Of a stretch of DNA of 64,000 bases, positions 36,900 to 46,270 are shown piece after piece. The position numbers and the translations under genes were made by a program. A model generated the notes under the pieces. It did not search any database and was not told where the DNA came from. It worked only from the letters and a program-made list of their open reading frames with translations. The first letter of the stretch is position 1. The number at the start of each line of letters is the position of its first letter. This DNA comes from Zobellia uliginosa (lineage in GTDB: Bacteria; Bacteroidota; Bacteroidia; Flavobacteriales; Flavobacteriaceae). The stretch spans positions 955,214-1,019,213 of the forward strand of contig NZ_JAHKPY010000014.1 in the NCBI RefSeq assembly GCF_018860745.1. Reading direction: 5' to 3'.

Positions 36900-39641
36900 A
36901 TGAAAAAAACAATCGTTTTACTAGCATTTATTTGCGGTTTTGCCTGTGTGCAAGGTCAACAAAATAAAGAGTTCACGTCCACTAATATGGTGGCCTATAA
37001 TGCATCCGGAGGCGATGCTCTTTCCAACCGAGGTTCTGTAGCCTATTCCCTAGGGGGAATTTTTTACAGTGTAATTGAGTCTCGCCATACTTTAGTTTGC
37101 GAAGGTGTTCAGCAAGCCGAATTTGCTGAAACTGAAGAAGAAGTTATAGAGGAAGATGAGGTTGTGGAAGAGGAAGTCATAGAGGAAGAGCCCGTTGATA
37201 AGGTAGATCCTGTTGTAGTCGAAACCTCCGATCCCGAACCAGAATCAACTCCCGAAACACCTGAAGAAGTTAGCGTAGAAGAGGAAGAAGAAGTAATACC
37301 AGAGGAAAGACCTGATGTTTCAGAACCGATAGTAGAGGAAGAAACTCCAGTTTCCGAACCTGAGCCAACTCCTGAAGTACCGGAAGAAGAAATTAGCGTA
37401 GAAGAGGAAGAAGAAGTAATACCAGAGGAAATACCTGATACTACAGAACCGATTATAGAGGAAGAAATTCCAGTTTCCGAACCAGAACCAATTCCTGAGG
37501 CACCGGGAGAAGAAATAAGCGTTGAAGAGGAAGAAGAAGTCGCTCCGGAGGAAATACCTGATGTTCCAGAACCGATAGTAGAGGAAGAAACTCCAGTTTC
37601 CGAACCTGAGCCAACTCCTGAAGTACCGGAAGAAGAAGTTAGCGTAGAAGAGGAAGATGAAGTAATACCAGAAAAAATATCTGATGTTTCAGAACCGATA
37701 GTAGAGGAAGAAACTCCAGTTTCCGAGCCAGAACCAATTCCTGAGGCACCTGAAGAAGAGGGTGTCGTTGAAGAAGAGGAAGAAGCTGTTCCAGAGGAAA
37801 CACCTGATACTACAAGTCCGATTAGAGAGGAAGAAACTCCAGTTTCCGAACCAGAACCAACTCCTGAAGCACCGGAAGAAGAAATAAGCGTTGAAGAGGA
37901 AGAAGAAGTCGCTCCGGAGGAAACACCTGATATTTCAGAACCGATAGCAGAGGAAGAAACTCCAGTTTCCGAGCCAGAACCAATTCCCGAAACACCGGAA
38001 GAAGAAATTAGCGTTGAAGAGGAAGAAGAAGTCGTTCCTGAGGAAACCCCTGATACTCCAGAACCGATAGTAGAAGAAGAAACTCCGGTTTCCGAACCAG
38101 AACCAACTCCTGAGGTACCTGAAGAAGAGGGTGTCGTTGAAGAAGAGGAAGAAGCTATTCCAGAGGAAACCCCTGAAACTCCAGAACTGCTTGTAGAGGA
38201 AGAAACTCCGGTTTCCGAACCAGAATCAACTCCGGAAACACCTGAAGAAGTTAGCGTAGAAGAGGAAGAAGAAGTAATACCAGAGGAAAGACCTGATGTT
38301 CCAGAACCGATAGTAGAGGAAGAAACTCCAGTTTCCGAACCTGAGCCAACTCCTGAGGTACCTGAAGAAGAAGTTATCGTTGAAGAAGAGGAGGAAGCTG
38401 TTCCAGAGGAAACCCCTGATACTCCAGAACCGATTGTAGAGGAAGAAATTCCAGTTTCCGAACCAGAACCAACTCCTGAAGCACCTGAAGAAGAAGTTAT
38501 CGTTGAAGAAGAGGAAGAAGTTATTTCAGAGGAAATACCTAATATTTCTGAGCCGATTGTAGAAGAAGAAACTCCAGTTTCTGAACCAGAACCAACTCCT
38601 GAAGCACCGGAAGAAGAAATAAGCGTTGAAGAGGAAGAAGAAGTCGCTCCGGAGGAAACACCTGATATTTCAGAACCGATAGCAGAGGAAGAAACTCCAG
38701 TTTCCGAGCCAGAACCAATTCCCGAAACACCAGAAGAAGAAATTAGCGTTGAAGAAGAGGAGGAAGCTGTTCCAGAGGAAACACCTGATACTACAAGTCC
38801 GATTAGAGAGGAAGAAACTCCAGTTTCCGAACCAGAACCAACTCCTGAGGTACCTGAAGAAGAGGGTGTCGTTGAAGAAGAGGAAGAAGCTATTCCAGAG
38901 GAAACCCCTGATACTCCAGAACTGCTTGTAGAAGAAGAAACTCCGGTTTATGAACCAGAACCAACTCATGAGGCACCTGAAGAAGAAGTTATCGTTGAAG
39001 AAGAGGAAGAGGCTATTCCAGAGGAAACGGTTGATACTTCAGAACCGATTGTAGAGGAAGAAATTCCAGTTTCCGAACCAGAACCAACTCCTAAGGTACC
39101 TGAAGAAGAAGTTATCGTTGACGAAGAGGAAGAAGCTATTCCAGTGGAAACCGTTAATACTCCAAGTCCGATTATAGAGGAAGAAACTCCAGTTTCTGAG
39201 CTAGAACCAACTCCCGAACCACCAGAAGAAGTTAGCGTTGAAGAAGAGGGAGAATCTGTTCCAGAGGAGACCTCTAATACTCCAGAACCTATAGTAGAGG
39301 AAGAAACTCAAAATAGTAGTGAAAACACAACAATTAATAATCAAACCCAGCCTATTGTAGCCCGAGATATTATAAATCATTCGCTTCAGGAAGCGGATGA
39401 AGTTGAAATTGTAACTTACCCCAATCCAGTGGTAGAAGGATTCTCAATCGGTATTAAAAATTATGAAAGCGAGCGTGCTTGGTATCAGCTTTTTGATTAT
39501 CAGGGTAAGTTCATTACAGATGGCCAAATTACAAGTGGAAATACTAAAGTTATGATTTCTCAATTGAAGCCAGCAACGTATTTGCTCAAAGTATTCGTGA
39601 CAAACCAAATATCCAAAACAATTAAAATTTTAAAAAAGTAA
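36900..39641 (+). CDS. T9SS-exported Glu/Pro-rich repeat stalk protein
   Basis: A 913-aa secreted protein with a signal peptide ending near CVQGQQ (about residue 20). The head module (ASGGDALSNRGSVAYSLGG...GVQQAE) is shared with the preceding gene. A very acidic stalk of 17 tandem 40/41-residue repeats follows (37224-39305), each built like TPVSEPEPTPE-xPEEE-x-VEEEEE-xx-PEE-xPD-xx-EPIVEEE. A type A sorting domain ends it (TYPNPVVEG, QLKPATYLLKV, final IKILKK). The stalk has almost no aromatic or basic residues and is probably extended and cation-binding. The start is the ATG at 36900; an in-frame ATG four codons earlier is less likely. It is followed at 4 nt by the next gene. Function unknown; probably a surface spacer or adhesin. 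Confidence 0.85.
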   Translation: MKKTIVLLAFICGFACVQGQQNKEFTSTNMVAYNASGGDALSNRGSVAYSLGGIFYSVIESRHTLVCEGVQQAEFAETEEEVIEEDEVVEEEVIEEEPVDKVDPVVVETSDPEPESTPETPEEVSVEEEEEVIPEERPDVSEPIVEEETPVSEPEPTPEVPEEEISVEEEEEVIPEEIPDTTEPIIEEEIPVSEPEPIPEAPGEEISVEEEEEVAPEEIPDVPEPIVEEETPVSEPEPTPEVPEEEVSVEEEDEVIPEKISDVSEPIVEEETPVSEPEPIPEAPEEEGVVEEEEEAVPEETPDTTSPIREEETPVSEPEPTPEAPEEEISVEEEEEVAPEETPDISEPIAEEETPVSEPEPIPETPEEEISVEEEEEVVPEETPDTPEPIVEEETPVSEPEPTPEVPEEEGVVEEEEEAIPEETPETPELLVEEETPVSEPESTPETPEEVSVEEEEEVIPEERPDVPEPIVEEETPVSEPEPTPEVPEEEVIVEEEEEAVPEETPDTPEPIVEEEIPVSEPEPTPEAPEEEVIVEEEEEVISEEIPNISEPIVEEETPVSEPEPTPEAPEEEISVEEEEEVAPEETPDISEPIAEEETPVSEPEPIPETPEEEISVEEEEEAVPEETPDTTSPIREEETPVSEPEPTPEVPEEEGVVEEEEEAIPEETPDTPELLVEEETPVYEPEPTHEAPEEEVIVEEEEEAIPEETVDTSEPIVEEEIPVSEPEPTPKVPEEEVIVDEEEEAIPVETVNTPSPIIEEETPVSELEPTPEPPEEVSVEEEGESVPEETSNTPEPIVEEETQNSSENTTINNQTQPIVARDIINHSLQEADEVEIVTYPNPVVEGFSIGIKNYESERAWYQLFDYQGKFITDGQITSGNTKVMISQLKPATYLLKVFVTNQISKTIKILKK
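37224..39305 (+). repeat. Seventeen in-frame 120/123-nt tandem repeats
   Basis: Fourteen units are 123 nt and three (numbers 1, 9 and 17) are 120 nt, all in frame, encoding the stalk of the surrounding gene. Full units 2-17 span 37344-39305, and 14 x 123 plus 2 x 120 equals that length exactly. Units 6-8 are nearly the same as units 12-14, and unit 1 resembles unit 9, which shows block duplications. Confidence 0.92.
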
Positions 39642-39645
39642 CGCT

Positions 39646-40389
39646 ATGAAATTAAAAGTACTATTTGCTTTTATGCTACTCGCCGTATTGGAAATATCGG
39701 CGCAGGCTCCAGAAAAAATGAGCTATCAGGCCATCATTCGGTCTAGTGATAACAGTCTGGTGTTAGATGCACCGGTAAATTTAAAAATTATTGTCCGCCA
39801 AGGCAGTGTAAATGGTACCAGTGCGTATGAAGAATCGCATTCGGCTACTACTAATGCCAACGGTCTGGTAAGTTTAGAGATTGGCGCTGGTAACCGTATT
39901 TCGGGTGCTTTTAAAGACATACCATGGAGTAATGGTCCTTTCTTTATAGAAACACAAGTAGACCCTAATGGTGGTAGTAACTATTCTATCATAGGCGTTA
40001 GTCAGCTATTAAGTGTGCCTTATGCGCTCTATGCTAAATATGCAGAAAATATTACAGGAGCTACGGCAAGTGCACCGGTGGAGAAGGATGCTACTATAAT
40101 TTCGTTTGAGTCTACACGTAATATTGCCACTAGTGATGTTGGTAATACATTAGAATGTACTAAAACCGCTACCGTCACACTAACTTCTGGTTTCTCTAAT
40201 ATGAAAGTTGGCGAGACTGTTAATTTAGAGGCTCATAATGGCGCTTCCCTTACTGTAAAAGCAGCTAGTGGTGTATCTTTGAATTATACTGATGGTGGTA
40301 CTGCCAATTTTGAAAGCGCAAGCGGTAATGTACGCTTTGGACTGTTGCGGAAATCAGGAACTAACGCCTATATAATTTCAGGTCAATGA
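39646..40389 (+). CDS. Secreted head-type protein of unknown function
   Basis: A 247-aa protein with a signal peptide ending near EISAQ (about residue 19). The N-terminal domain begins APEKMSYQAIIR and includes a DPNGGSNYSIIGVSQLLSVPYALYA stretch. That module recurs in Bacteroidota in front of collagen-like or fibre-type sequences. A beta-rich C-terminal part ends FGLLRKSGTNAYIISG, reminiscent of tail-fibre tips. It has no sorting domain. It starts 4 nt after the stalk gene, and its stop overlaps the next ATG by 4 nt, so the three are co-translated. Role inferred only from neighbours. Confidence 0.75.
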   Translation: MKLKVLFAFMLLAVLEISAQAPEKMSYQAIIRSSDNSLVLDAPVNLKIIVRQGSVNGTSAYEESHSATTNANGLVSLEIGAGNRISGAFKDIPWSNGPFFIETQVDPNGGSNYSIIGVSQLLSVPYALYAKYAENITGATASAPVEKDATIISFESTRNIATSDVGNTLECTKTATVTLTSGFSNMKVGETVNLEAHNGASLTVKAASGVSLNYTDGGTANFESASGNVRFGLLRKSGTNAYIISGQ

Positions 40390-42608
40390 GGTATTTAAAA
40401 TTTCTTTTATTATTATTGGTGTCTTCTGTAAGCGCTCAGAATTATCAATATAGTTTAGACACTCCAAAAGCATTAGAGCCTCAACAGATAGAGGAAGAAA
40501 GTAGTTTGGTGCGTATTATACCACAAGATTTTGATTGGCAAAATATACCAACGGACTATAGTGATTCTGTTTGGGAGATACGCTTTGACTTTGATCTTGC
40601 AGGTCAAACAATTATTTTACCAGAAAATGTTACCATGCGTTTTAATGGAGGTGTTTTAGAAAATGGAACCGTGCGTGGTGATGAGAGCATTATAGAAACT
40701 AATACGGAAAGTCAACTTTTTGAAGAGTTAACCTTAGAAGGATCTTTTAAGAGCGAATATTTAAAACCGCAATGGTTTGGCGCAGCAATGGATGATGCAA
40801 CAGATGATCGTGAAGACTTTGTTGAAACCTTGGATCAAGCTGAAAACATTGGAGCTAAGGTTTTGGTGGATACAAATATGTTTCTTGATCTTGAGGAAAC
40901 CGGTAAGAAGTCTATTTTTCTGGCAGATAACACTTGGTTAGAAGGAGCTAACGAAGCTCATATTAGAATTAATAATTTGCTGTCTCCGGCATTTTATATG
41001 GCTTTGACCAAAAACATTACTATCACGAATGTTACCTTTTTGTATGATCAGAAGTATGATGCAAACTATGGCTGGGATGACAAAATACATCGTCAAAATA
41101 CAGTTGTATTAACAGAGTATTTAGAGGCGAAGCATGGTTTGGAATTTAAATCAAGTATTGCAATAACAAAATCACCTATTGCTTGGAGATCCATAATTTA
41201 TATGGATGCGCCTGAGAATGTGAAATTAGAAAACGTAACATTTAAAGCAAAGGGCAAGACAGCTGACTCTTTTATTCAATGGGTAATAAAGTTAAAGGAG
41301 CAGTATAAACCAAATCAAATAATATCAAACAATTCTGGAGCAACAAGGATACCCAATAATATATTATTGAAAAATGTAACGATAGATGGTGTAATAATGG
41401 GTATACAAGGAATCGTTGATGGTTTCAGTTCAGATGGATTGGTTTCTCAGAGGTATTCAGATGTTCAAGATATAAATGGTAATAGTATAGGAGGAGACGG
41501 TGTAGGTGGAAAAAACTGGATGCATCCCCCCCATTTGATTTATTTAAATAGCGATGATTCCGGTGTTTATCACTCTCAAAATATAAATATATATAATACC
41601 ACTGATTATGGGGTTTATGTTGGGACTAAGAAGGTACGAGGATCTTTTGGTTATTGTCATTCCTTAAAACTGGTTGGAAATATCAATGATGTAAGGGTAA
41701 TCAATTATAAGAATTATCGTAGAGATGGGTTGTGGGACTTGGAAAATATAACTGATGGAATATTTGAAGGCATATATTCAGAAAGCTTTTCGGATATTTT
41801 TGATCCAAACTTAAAATTCCAAGCTGCTAGATTTTTAGGGAAGTTGAATAGGTGTGAATTTAAAAATGTAATAATTAAGGATATGGCAAGTATTTCAGAA
41901 ATATATCCATGGGATTCTGCTATTGGGAACCATGTTACCATGGATGGCCTACACATTTATGTTAATGAATTACCTATTATAGAAGATGGGCCATTTGCTC
42001 TTTTTGGGTCGAATAATACCATTTTAAATTCCAGTTTTTATATTGAAAATCATACCGCGCCCAAAAATTATATGGGAATATTAGGGGTTGATACGGATAC
42101 CAGAATGAATGGTAGCAATAATCATTACGATGTAGAAGTAACTGGCTGGCGGAAAATTAACACAAAAACCTTAGGAAAATCTATGAAATTAATATTTCAA
42201 GATTCTTCAAATCACAATCCTAACTATGCGAGAGTAATTGATGTAAGTAATGATTTTATTACTGAAAAAGTTAACAATGTAAAAAAAGATATATGGAAAT
42301 ATACTGAGGTTGTAAAATTAGAATCTGGTACAAGTCAGCTTCTAAATATGATAATTCCGTATCAATTTGCGGTAAATAGTATATCTTTAAAAGTGGTTGA
42401 TACATTGGAAACTGGAGTTAGCGTGTCAATCGGCACCAAACAATCTGAAGTATTTGTCAATTTGAATTCATCTATAAACGAGTCTGTATCTAAGGGTATT
42501 AACTTAAAAGCCGAGACGTTTGTGAGACCACTCTATTTTTTTGCTGATAAGGATATGAAAAGTAAAGGAAAAATTGAGATAACGATTGAATTTATGAGGC
42601 AGTCTTAG
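40386..42608 (+). CDS. Secreted right-handed beta-helix protein, pectate-lyase/tailspike-like
   Basis: A 740-aa protein with a signal peptide ending near SVSAQ (about residue 18). After about 120 residues comes QWFGAAMDDATDDREDFVETL, which corresponds to the FGA-x-GDG-x-TDDT entry motif of Pectate_lyase_3 domains. That motif is common in polysaccharide lyases, epimerases and phage tailspikes. A long run of short strands with N-x-T/N-x-S turns follows (ITITNVTF, VKLENVTF, ILLKNVTI), typical of a parallel beta-helix. It has no T9SS type A tail. Its place beside a polysaccharide locus suggests action on a glycan, but no catalytic residues can be assigned. Confidence 0.75.
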   Translation: MRYLKFLLLLLVSSVSAQNYQYSLDTPKALEPQQIEEESSLVRIIPQDFDWQNIPTDYSDSVWEIRFDFDLAGQTIILPENVTMRFNGGVLENGTVRGDESIIETNTESQLFEELTLEGSFKSEYLKPQWFGAAMDDATDDREDFVETLDQAENIGAKVLVDTNMFLDLEETGKKSIFLADNTWLEGANEAHIRINNLLSPAFYMALTKNITITNVTFLYDQKYDANYGWDDKIHRQNTVVLTEYLEAKHGLEFKSSIAITKSPIAWRSIIYMDAPENVKLENVTFKAKGKTADSFIQWVIKLKEQYKPNQIISNNSGATRIPNNILLKNVTIDGVIMGIQGIVDGFSSDGLVSQRYSDVQDINGNSIGGDGVGGKNWMHPPHLIYLNSDDSGVYHSQNINIYNTTDYGVYVGTKKVRGSFGYCHSLKLVGNINDVRVINYKNYRRDGLWDLENITDGIFEGIYSESFSDIFDPNLKFQAARFLGKLNRCEFKNVIIKDMASISEIYPWDSAIGNHVTMDGLHIYVNELPIIEDGPFALFGSNNTILNSSFYIENHTAPKNYMGILGVDTDTRMNGSNNHYDVEVTGWRKINTKTLGKSMKLIFQDSSNHNPNYARVIDVSNDFITEKVNNVKKDIWKYTEVVKLESGTSQLLNMIIPYQFAVNSISLKVVDTLETGVSVSIGTKQSEVFVNLNSSINESVSKGINLKAETFVRPLYFFADKDMKSKGKIEITIEFMRQS

Positions 42609-43138
42609 CATATTTGGAAACGTGATTAGGTAATGTTCATTTCAATAATTAACTACTAAAACTAACTTTTGAAATTGAGAAATGAAATGTTTTTTTATTG
42701 ACTTGAATCAAATAAATTAGAATGTAGTCATTTAAATTATTTTTCAAAACCCTATGAACACCTGTTAGACTGGAACTACAAAATCGAGCCTTTCTAAGTG
42801 TTACAAGTGAGGTTATCAAAAGAAAATAAATTTTCATTCAAAATAGCAGGTATATGAATGATTAACGCAAGTCTATTTTTATTGTTTTTGGTTACTTTCC
42901 ATATAAAAAGGAAAGGGTGTGATGTGAATTTTATTATTCTAGTATTCTTTTGATTTAATTTTAAACACTAATAGTTTTAAGTTGCTTTTATTGAAAGTCA
43001 ATTAGAATTACATTAATTTTCTTTGTGCGAAAATTGATATATTATTTATAGGACTGGCAAAGTTTTTAATTCTATACATAAAAACTATAAATGTTTTTTT
43101 GATTTAAAAACCGTTTCATAAAGTTATTATTTACAAGG
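42609..43138. other. AT-rich intergenic region
   Basis: About 530 nt of very AT-rich sequence between the beta-helix gene and the PQQ-type dehydrogenase. I see no credible gene, no terminator and no full consensus promoter. Confidence 0.6.
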
Positions 43139-44908
43139 GTGGAATTAAAGCAAATAATAAAAGTGAATGGTAGGTTAAATAAGGTTTTATTTATATTCTT
43201 GGCCGTCATAACTGTATTCTTTACCTGTTTTTATCCAAGTAGAGTGCAAAGATACCTAAAAAGGCAAATGCGGTCATATACAACAGCTCCTAGCGGTTTG
43301 CTAGAGGGCGTTAAGTTCCAAAAAACAGCACTGGGTAATATAGTTCAGGGCCAATATACCAGTTTAGTAATAGGCCCAGATAACAAATTGTATGCAGGTT
43401 GTATAGATGGTAAAATAAAGCGGTTTGTGATACGTCCAAATGGTGATTTGTCGCTAGAACATATTTTTAAACCATTTGGAGAGGAATCAAAACTTACCAT
43501 AGGATTAGCTTTTGACCCAGCGTCAACTGCGGATAGTCTTATCGTTTGGACTACATACTCTGAAACTAACAGTAGTTGGGCAAGTTTTCATGACGCTGAA
43601 CAGGAGATTGATAAGTCAAAATGGGCCGGTAGTATGAATCGCTTGCAGTTAGATGCGAAAACTGACCGGATTTTAGAGAATGAGCATATACTAAAAAGCC
43701 TACCTTGTTTTGGCCCAAATCATGAGAACTTCCCAAATTCTATTGTTTTTGGTACAGACGGAATGCTTTATTTTGCGCAAGGAGCTAACACGGGTATGGG
43801 ATGGTGTGATTGTGAAGAAAATCAAGAACCTTCCCGAGAAGCTTTACTTTCCGGAGCGCTTTTATGTCTTGACCCTAGCAAATTACCCTCTATTTTACCC
43901 ATTGATGTAAAAACGTATGACGGAGGTGGTAGTTATGACCCTTATGACAAGGATAAGCCCTTAAGTATATACGCAACGGGTATTAGAAATGCGTATGATA
44001 TAGTTTGGCACAGCAACGGACAACTCTATGCAACTGTAAATAGCTCTGGAGGTAATGAAAATACCCCTACCTCAGACCAACAATCGCCTTACTATATTAA
44101 ACCTTATTCAAAAATAAAATATACCGGGCCCAATAATATTCCGGCAGTATTTGGCGCTCAACCCGATCAAGATGATTTCATGGTGCGAGTAGAAAAAGGG
44201 GGGTATTATGGCCATCCTAATCCACTAAGGGCTGAATATGTCTTAAATAATGGGGACGAAGATTTGGATAATTCTGAATACAACGGTGTTAAGCCTGATG
44301 CTAATTTTAGAGGATTTACCTATGATTTTGGACCCCATATGGCTCCTACTGGTATTGTTGAGTATACTAGTGAAACCTTCGAGGGAAGGCTAAAGGGATG
44401 CCTGATTGTAGCCCTAATGGGTCATAAAGATTTGGTTGTATTAAGACCAGGGGGTGAAAAAAAAGACATTGTTCAAGATTACGATGGCACAAGAATGGGT
44501 CTAAAGTTGGATACTAGTCCTTTAGATTTGGTAGAAGATAAAAATACAGGAAATATTTATGTATCGGAATTTGGTAAGCGCACTATTACCTTATTTCATC
44601 CTATTGAAAAGGGGGGGCGCAAGGCTGTGCTTGTTTATGATGAAAATACGTCCAATAAAATAAAAAATCCTTTAGAAGAAGGAAAAATAATATATCAGCA
44701 AAATTGCCAAATGTGTCACGGTATTAAAGGAATAGGGGCAATGGCTCCAAGTTTGGTTGATAATGAATGGATAAATGGAATAGATGCAATGTTTTCAGTA
44801 ATTCAAAACGGATCAGATAATAATAGAATGCCTGCATGGAAAGATAAACTTTCAAAGGAAGAAACAAAAAGCGTTGAAAGTTATATTTTGTCTTTAGTAA
44901 AAAAATAA
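43139..44908 (+). CDS. Membrane-anchored PQQ-type sugar dehydrogenase fused to cytochrome c
   Basis: A 589-aa protein. An N-terminal helix (about residues 16-33) anchors or exports it. A beta-propeller of the glucose/sorbosone dehydrogenase family covers about 55-480, with blade segments such as NSIVFGTDGMLYFAQG, IYATGIRNAYDIVWH and KGGYYGHPNP. The C-terminal 80 residues are a c-type cytochrome with NCQMCHG and a downstream Met ligand candidate in RMPAWKDKL. It would oxidise a sugar or alcohol and pass electrons to the attached heme; PQQ use is inferred from the family. The start codon is GTG at 43139. It is convergent with the CapK-like gene 13 nt away. Confidence 0.85.
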   Translation: MELKQIIKVNGRLNKVLFIFLAVITVFFTCFYPSRVQRYLKRQMRSYTTAPSGLLEGVKFQKTALGNIVQGQYTSLVIGPDNKLYAGCIDGKIKRFVIRPNGDLSLEHIFKPFGEESKLTIGLAFDPASTADSLIVWTTYSETNSSWASFHDAEQEIDKSKWAGSMNRLQLDAKTDRILENEHILKSLPCFGPNHENFPNSIVFGTDGMLYFAQGANTGMGWCDCEENQEPSREALLSGALLCLDPSKLPSILPIDVKTYDGGGSYDPYDKDKPLSIYATGIRNAYDIVWHSNGQLYATVNSSGGNENTPTSDQQSPYYIKPYSKIKYTGPNNIPAVFGAQPDQDDFMVRVEKGGYYGHPNPLRAEYVLNNGDEDLDNSEYNGVKPDANFRGFTYDFGPHMAPTGIVEYTSETFEGRLKGCLIVALMGHKDLVVLRPGGEKKDIVQDYDGTRMGLKLDTSPLDLVEDKNTGNIYVSEFGKRTITLFHPIEKGGRKAVLVYDENTSNKIKNPLEEGKIIYQQNCQMCHGIKGIGAMAPSLVDNEWINGIDAMFSVIQNGSDNNRMPAWKDKLSKEETKSVESYILSLVKK

Positions 44909-44921
44909 ATGGTATCCTAAT

Positions 44922-46256
44922 TTAAGGCAATTCGCTAATTATCAAAGGTTTTTTATTGCTTTTTGTTTGTAGTTCATCTACTCTAACAGGTGTAATGTCT
45001 ATCTCGTTCCTTGTTTTAGTCCTAAGTTCCTTCAATATCGTTTCAACTTCGTTTTCCACATTTTCTATTGAATTAAAAACATAGCGCAGCTTTACCGAAT
45101 AATCTTTGTTTTGAATCAGTTGTACCTCTCTAATCGTATGTAGTAATTTTTCAAATAGAATAGTTAAATGTTCACTGCGTACGGTCAGGCCCGATGGAGT
45201 TTTTAATACTACAGATTGTCTACCTCTTACATTATCCATTAAGGGTAGTGGGATGCTACAAGAGCAAACGGTATCCAATAACTTGCCTCTATCTCCAATT
45301 TCATATCTGATGAGCGGAAATATCTCATTATGTAAATCTGTAATTAGGATTTTACCTGTTGTGCCCACGGGAACTGGGTTGTTGTTTTCATCAACAATTT
45401 CAACGTGTACGGCATCATGCATGATATGGAGGCCCTGCTGTTGTGGACATTCTGCTGCTATGGTAAAAACTTCAGTATTGCCATATTGATCGCAGACCGG
45501 GGCACCAAATGCGGTTTCCATAGTCTTTCTTTGGTTTTCAAAAAGAGGGGCAGAAGTTACCCAGACCATTTTTGGTGGGTGTATTTTTAAGTTGTTATCT
45601 AATAAAAAGAGGGCGAATTCATAAACAACATCTACATAACCTTGTAAAAGAGTAGGTTTTAATGAATTGAATTGATTTACAAAACGTTTTACATTACGCA
45701 GATTCATTTCTGATCCTGTTAAAAATATACGTCGGGTGGGCCACCACAAAATAGTATTGCCCAATCTTTTTATGAAAGGCCTTTTGTAACGATAGATAAA
45801 GGCTTGGTTTTCGTAGGGTTTTATGTTCCACCAACCTAGTATGCGCCATTGGAGTACGGTGTAGGGAAAGCGGGTGTCATGTAAGACAGAAATAGGCCTT
45901 CCGGTACTGCCAGATGAAGATACTTTTCTATATGTATTTTTAGATGGATTTCCTGCAATAAATTTTTCGAAATTTTGGGCTAAGTCATCTCGTGTAACTG
46001 GAGGTAGGTTTTGAAAATCCTCCTCATTGGTCATGTGGAGTTGGTTTTCGAAACCTTCGTACTTAGTTTTATAAAATGCCGTATTCTTAATAGCATAATT
46101 TATTATACGTTTCCTTTTTTCGAAATTAAGTATCTGAATTTGACCAGATTTCAATTCGTTTTCCGCCCTTAAATGTGACCTATGAATTTTAGGCTTTAAA
46201 GTTTTTGTTTTTAAATCGAACAAAAACTTTTTCAAGTTTATTTTGTTTTTTTTCAA
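44922..46256 (-). CDS. CapK/phenylacetate-CoA ligase-like adenylate-forming enzyme
   Basis: A 444-aa soluble enzyme of the AMP-binding superfamily. The phosphate-loop motif SSGSTGRP is at about residues 109-116, and the later motifs include QYGNTEVF and the YEIGDRG hinge. Proteins like this (CapK) sit in capsule loci; they may activate an acid for transfer to the glycan, but the reaction is unproven. No ATG precedes the conserved sequence. The frame starts from a TTG at 46256, with a further TTG at codon 8. Immediately upstream are five copies of a 7-nt repeat, which make the true start uncertain. It is the last gene of the minus-strand operon. Confidence 0.78.
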   Translation of the reverse strand: MKKNKINLKKFLFDLKTKTLKPKIHRSHLRAENELKSGQIQILNFEKRKRIINYAIKNTAFYKTKYEGFENQLHMTNEEDFQNLPPVTRDDLAQNFEKFIAGNPSKNTYRKVSSSGSTGRPISVLHDTRFPYTVLQWRILGWWNIKPYENQAFIYRYKRPFIKRLGNTILWWPTRRIFLTGSEMNLRNVKRFVNQFNSLKPTLLQGYVDVVYEFALFLLDNNLKIHPPKMVWVTSAPLFENQRKTMETAFGAPVCDQYGNTEVFTIAAECPQQQGLHIMHDAVHVEIVDENNNPVPVGTTGKILITDLHNEIFPLIRYEIGDRGKLLDTVCSCSIPLPLMDNVRGRQSVVLKTPSGLTVRSEHLTILFEKLLHTIREVQLIQNKDYSVKLRYVFNSIENVENEVETILKELRTKTRNEIDITPVRVDELQTKSNKKPLIISELP

Positions 46257-46270
46257 GCTATGGTTTTTTT

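Noticed and set aside
37224-39305. Regular repeats considered as a CRISPR array
   Set aside because: Unit length is 120/123 nt with no unique spacers, the frame stays open throughout, and sorting-domain flanks show that it is a coding repeat.
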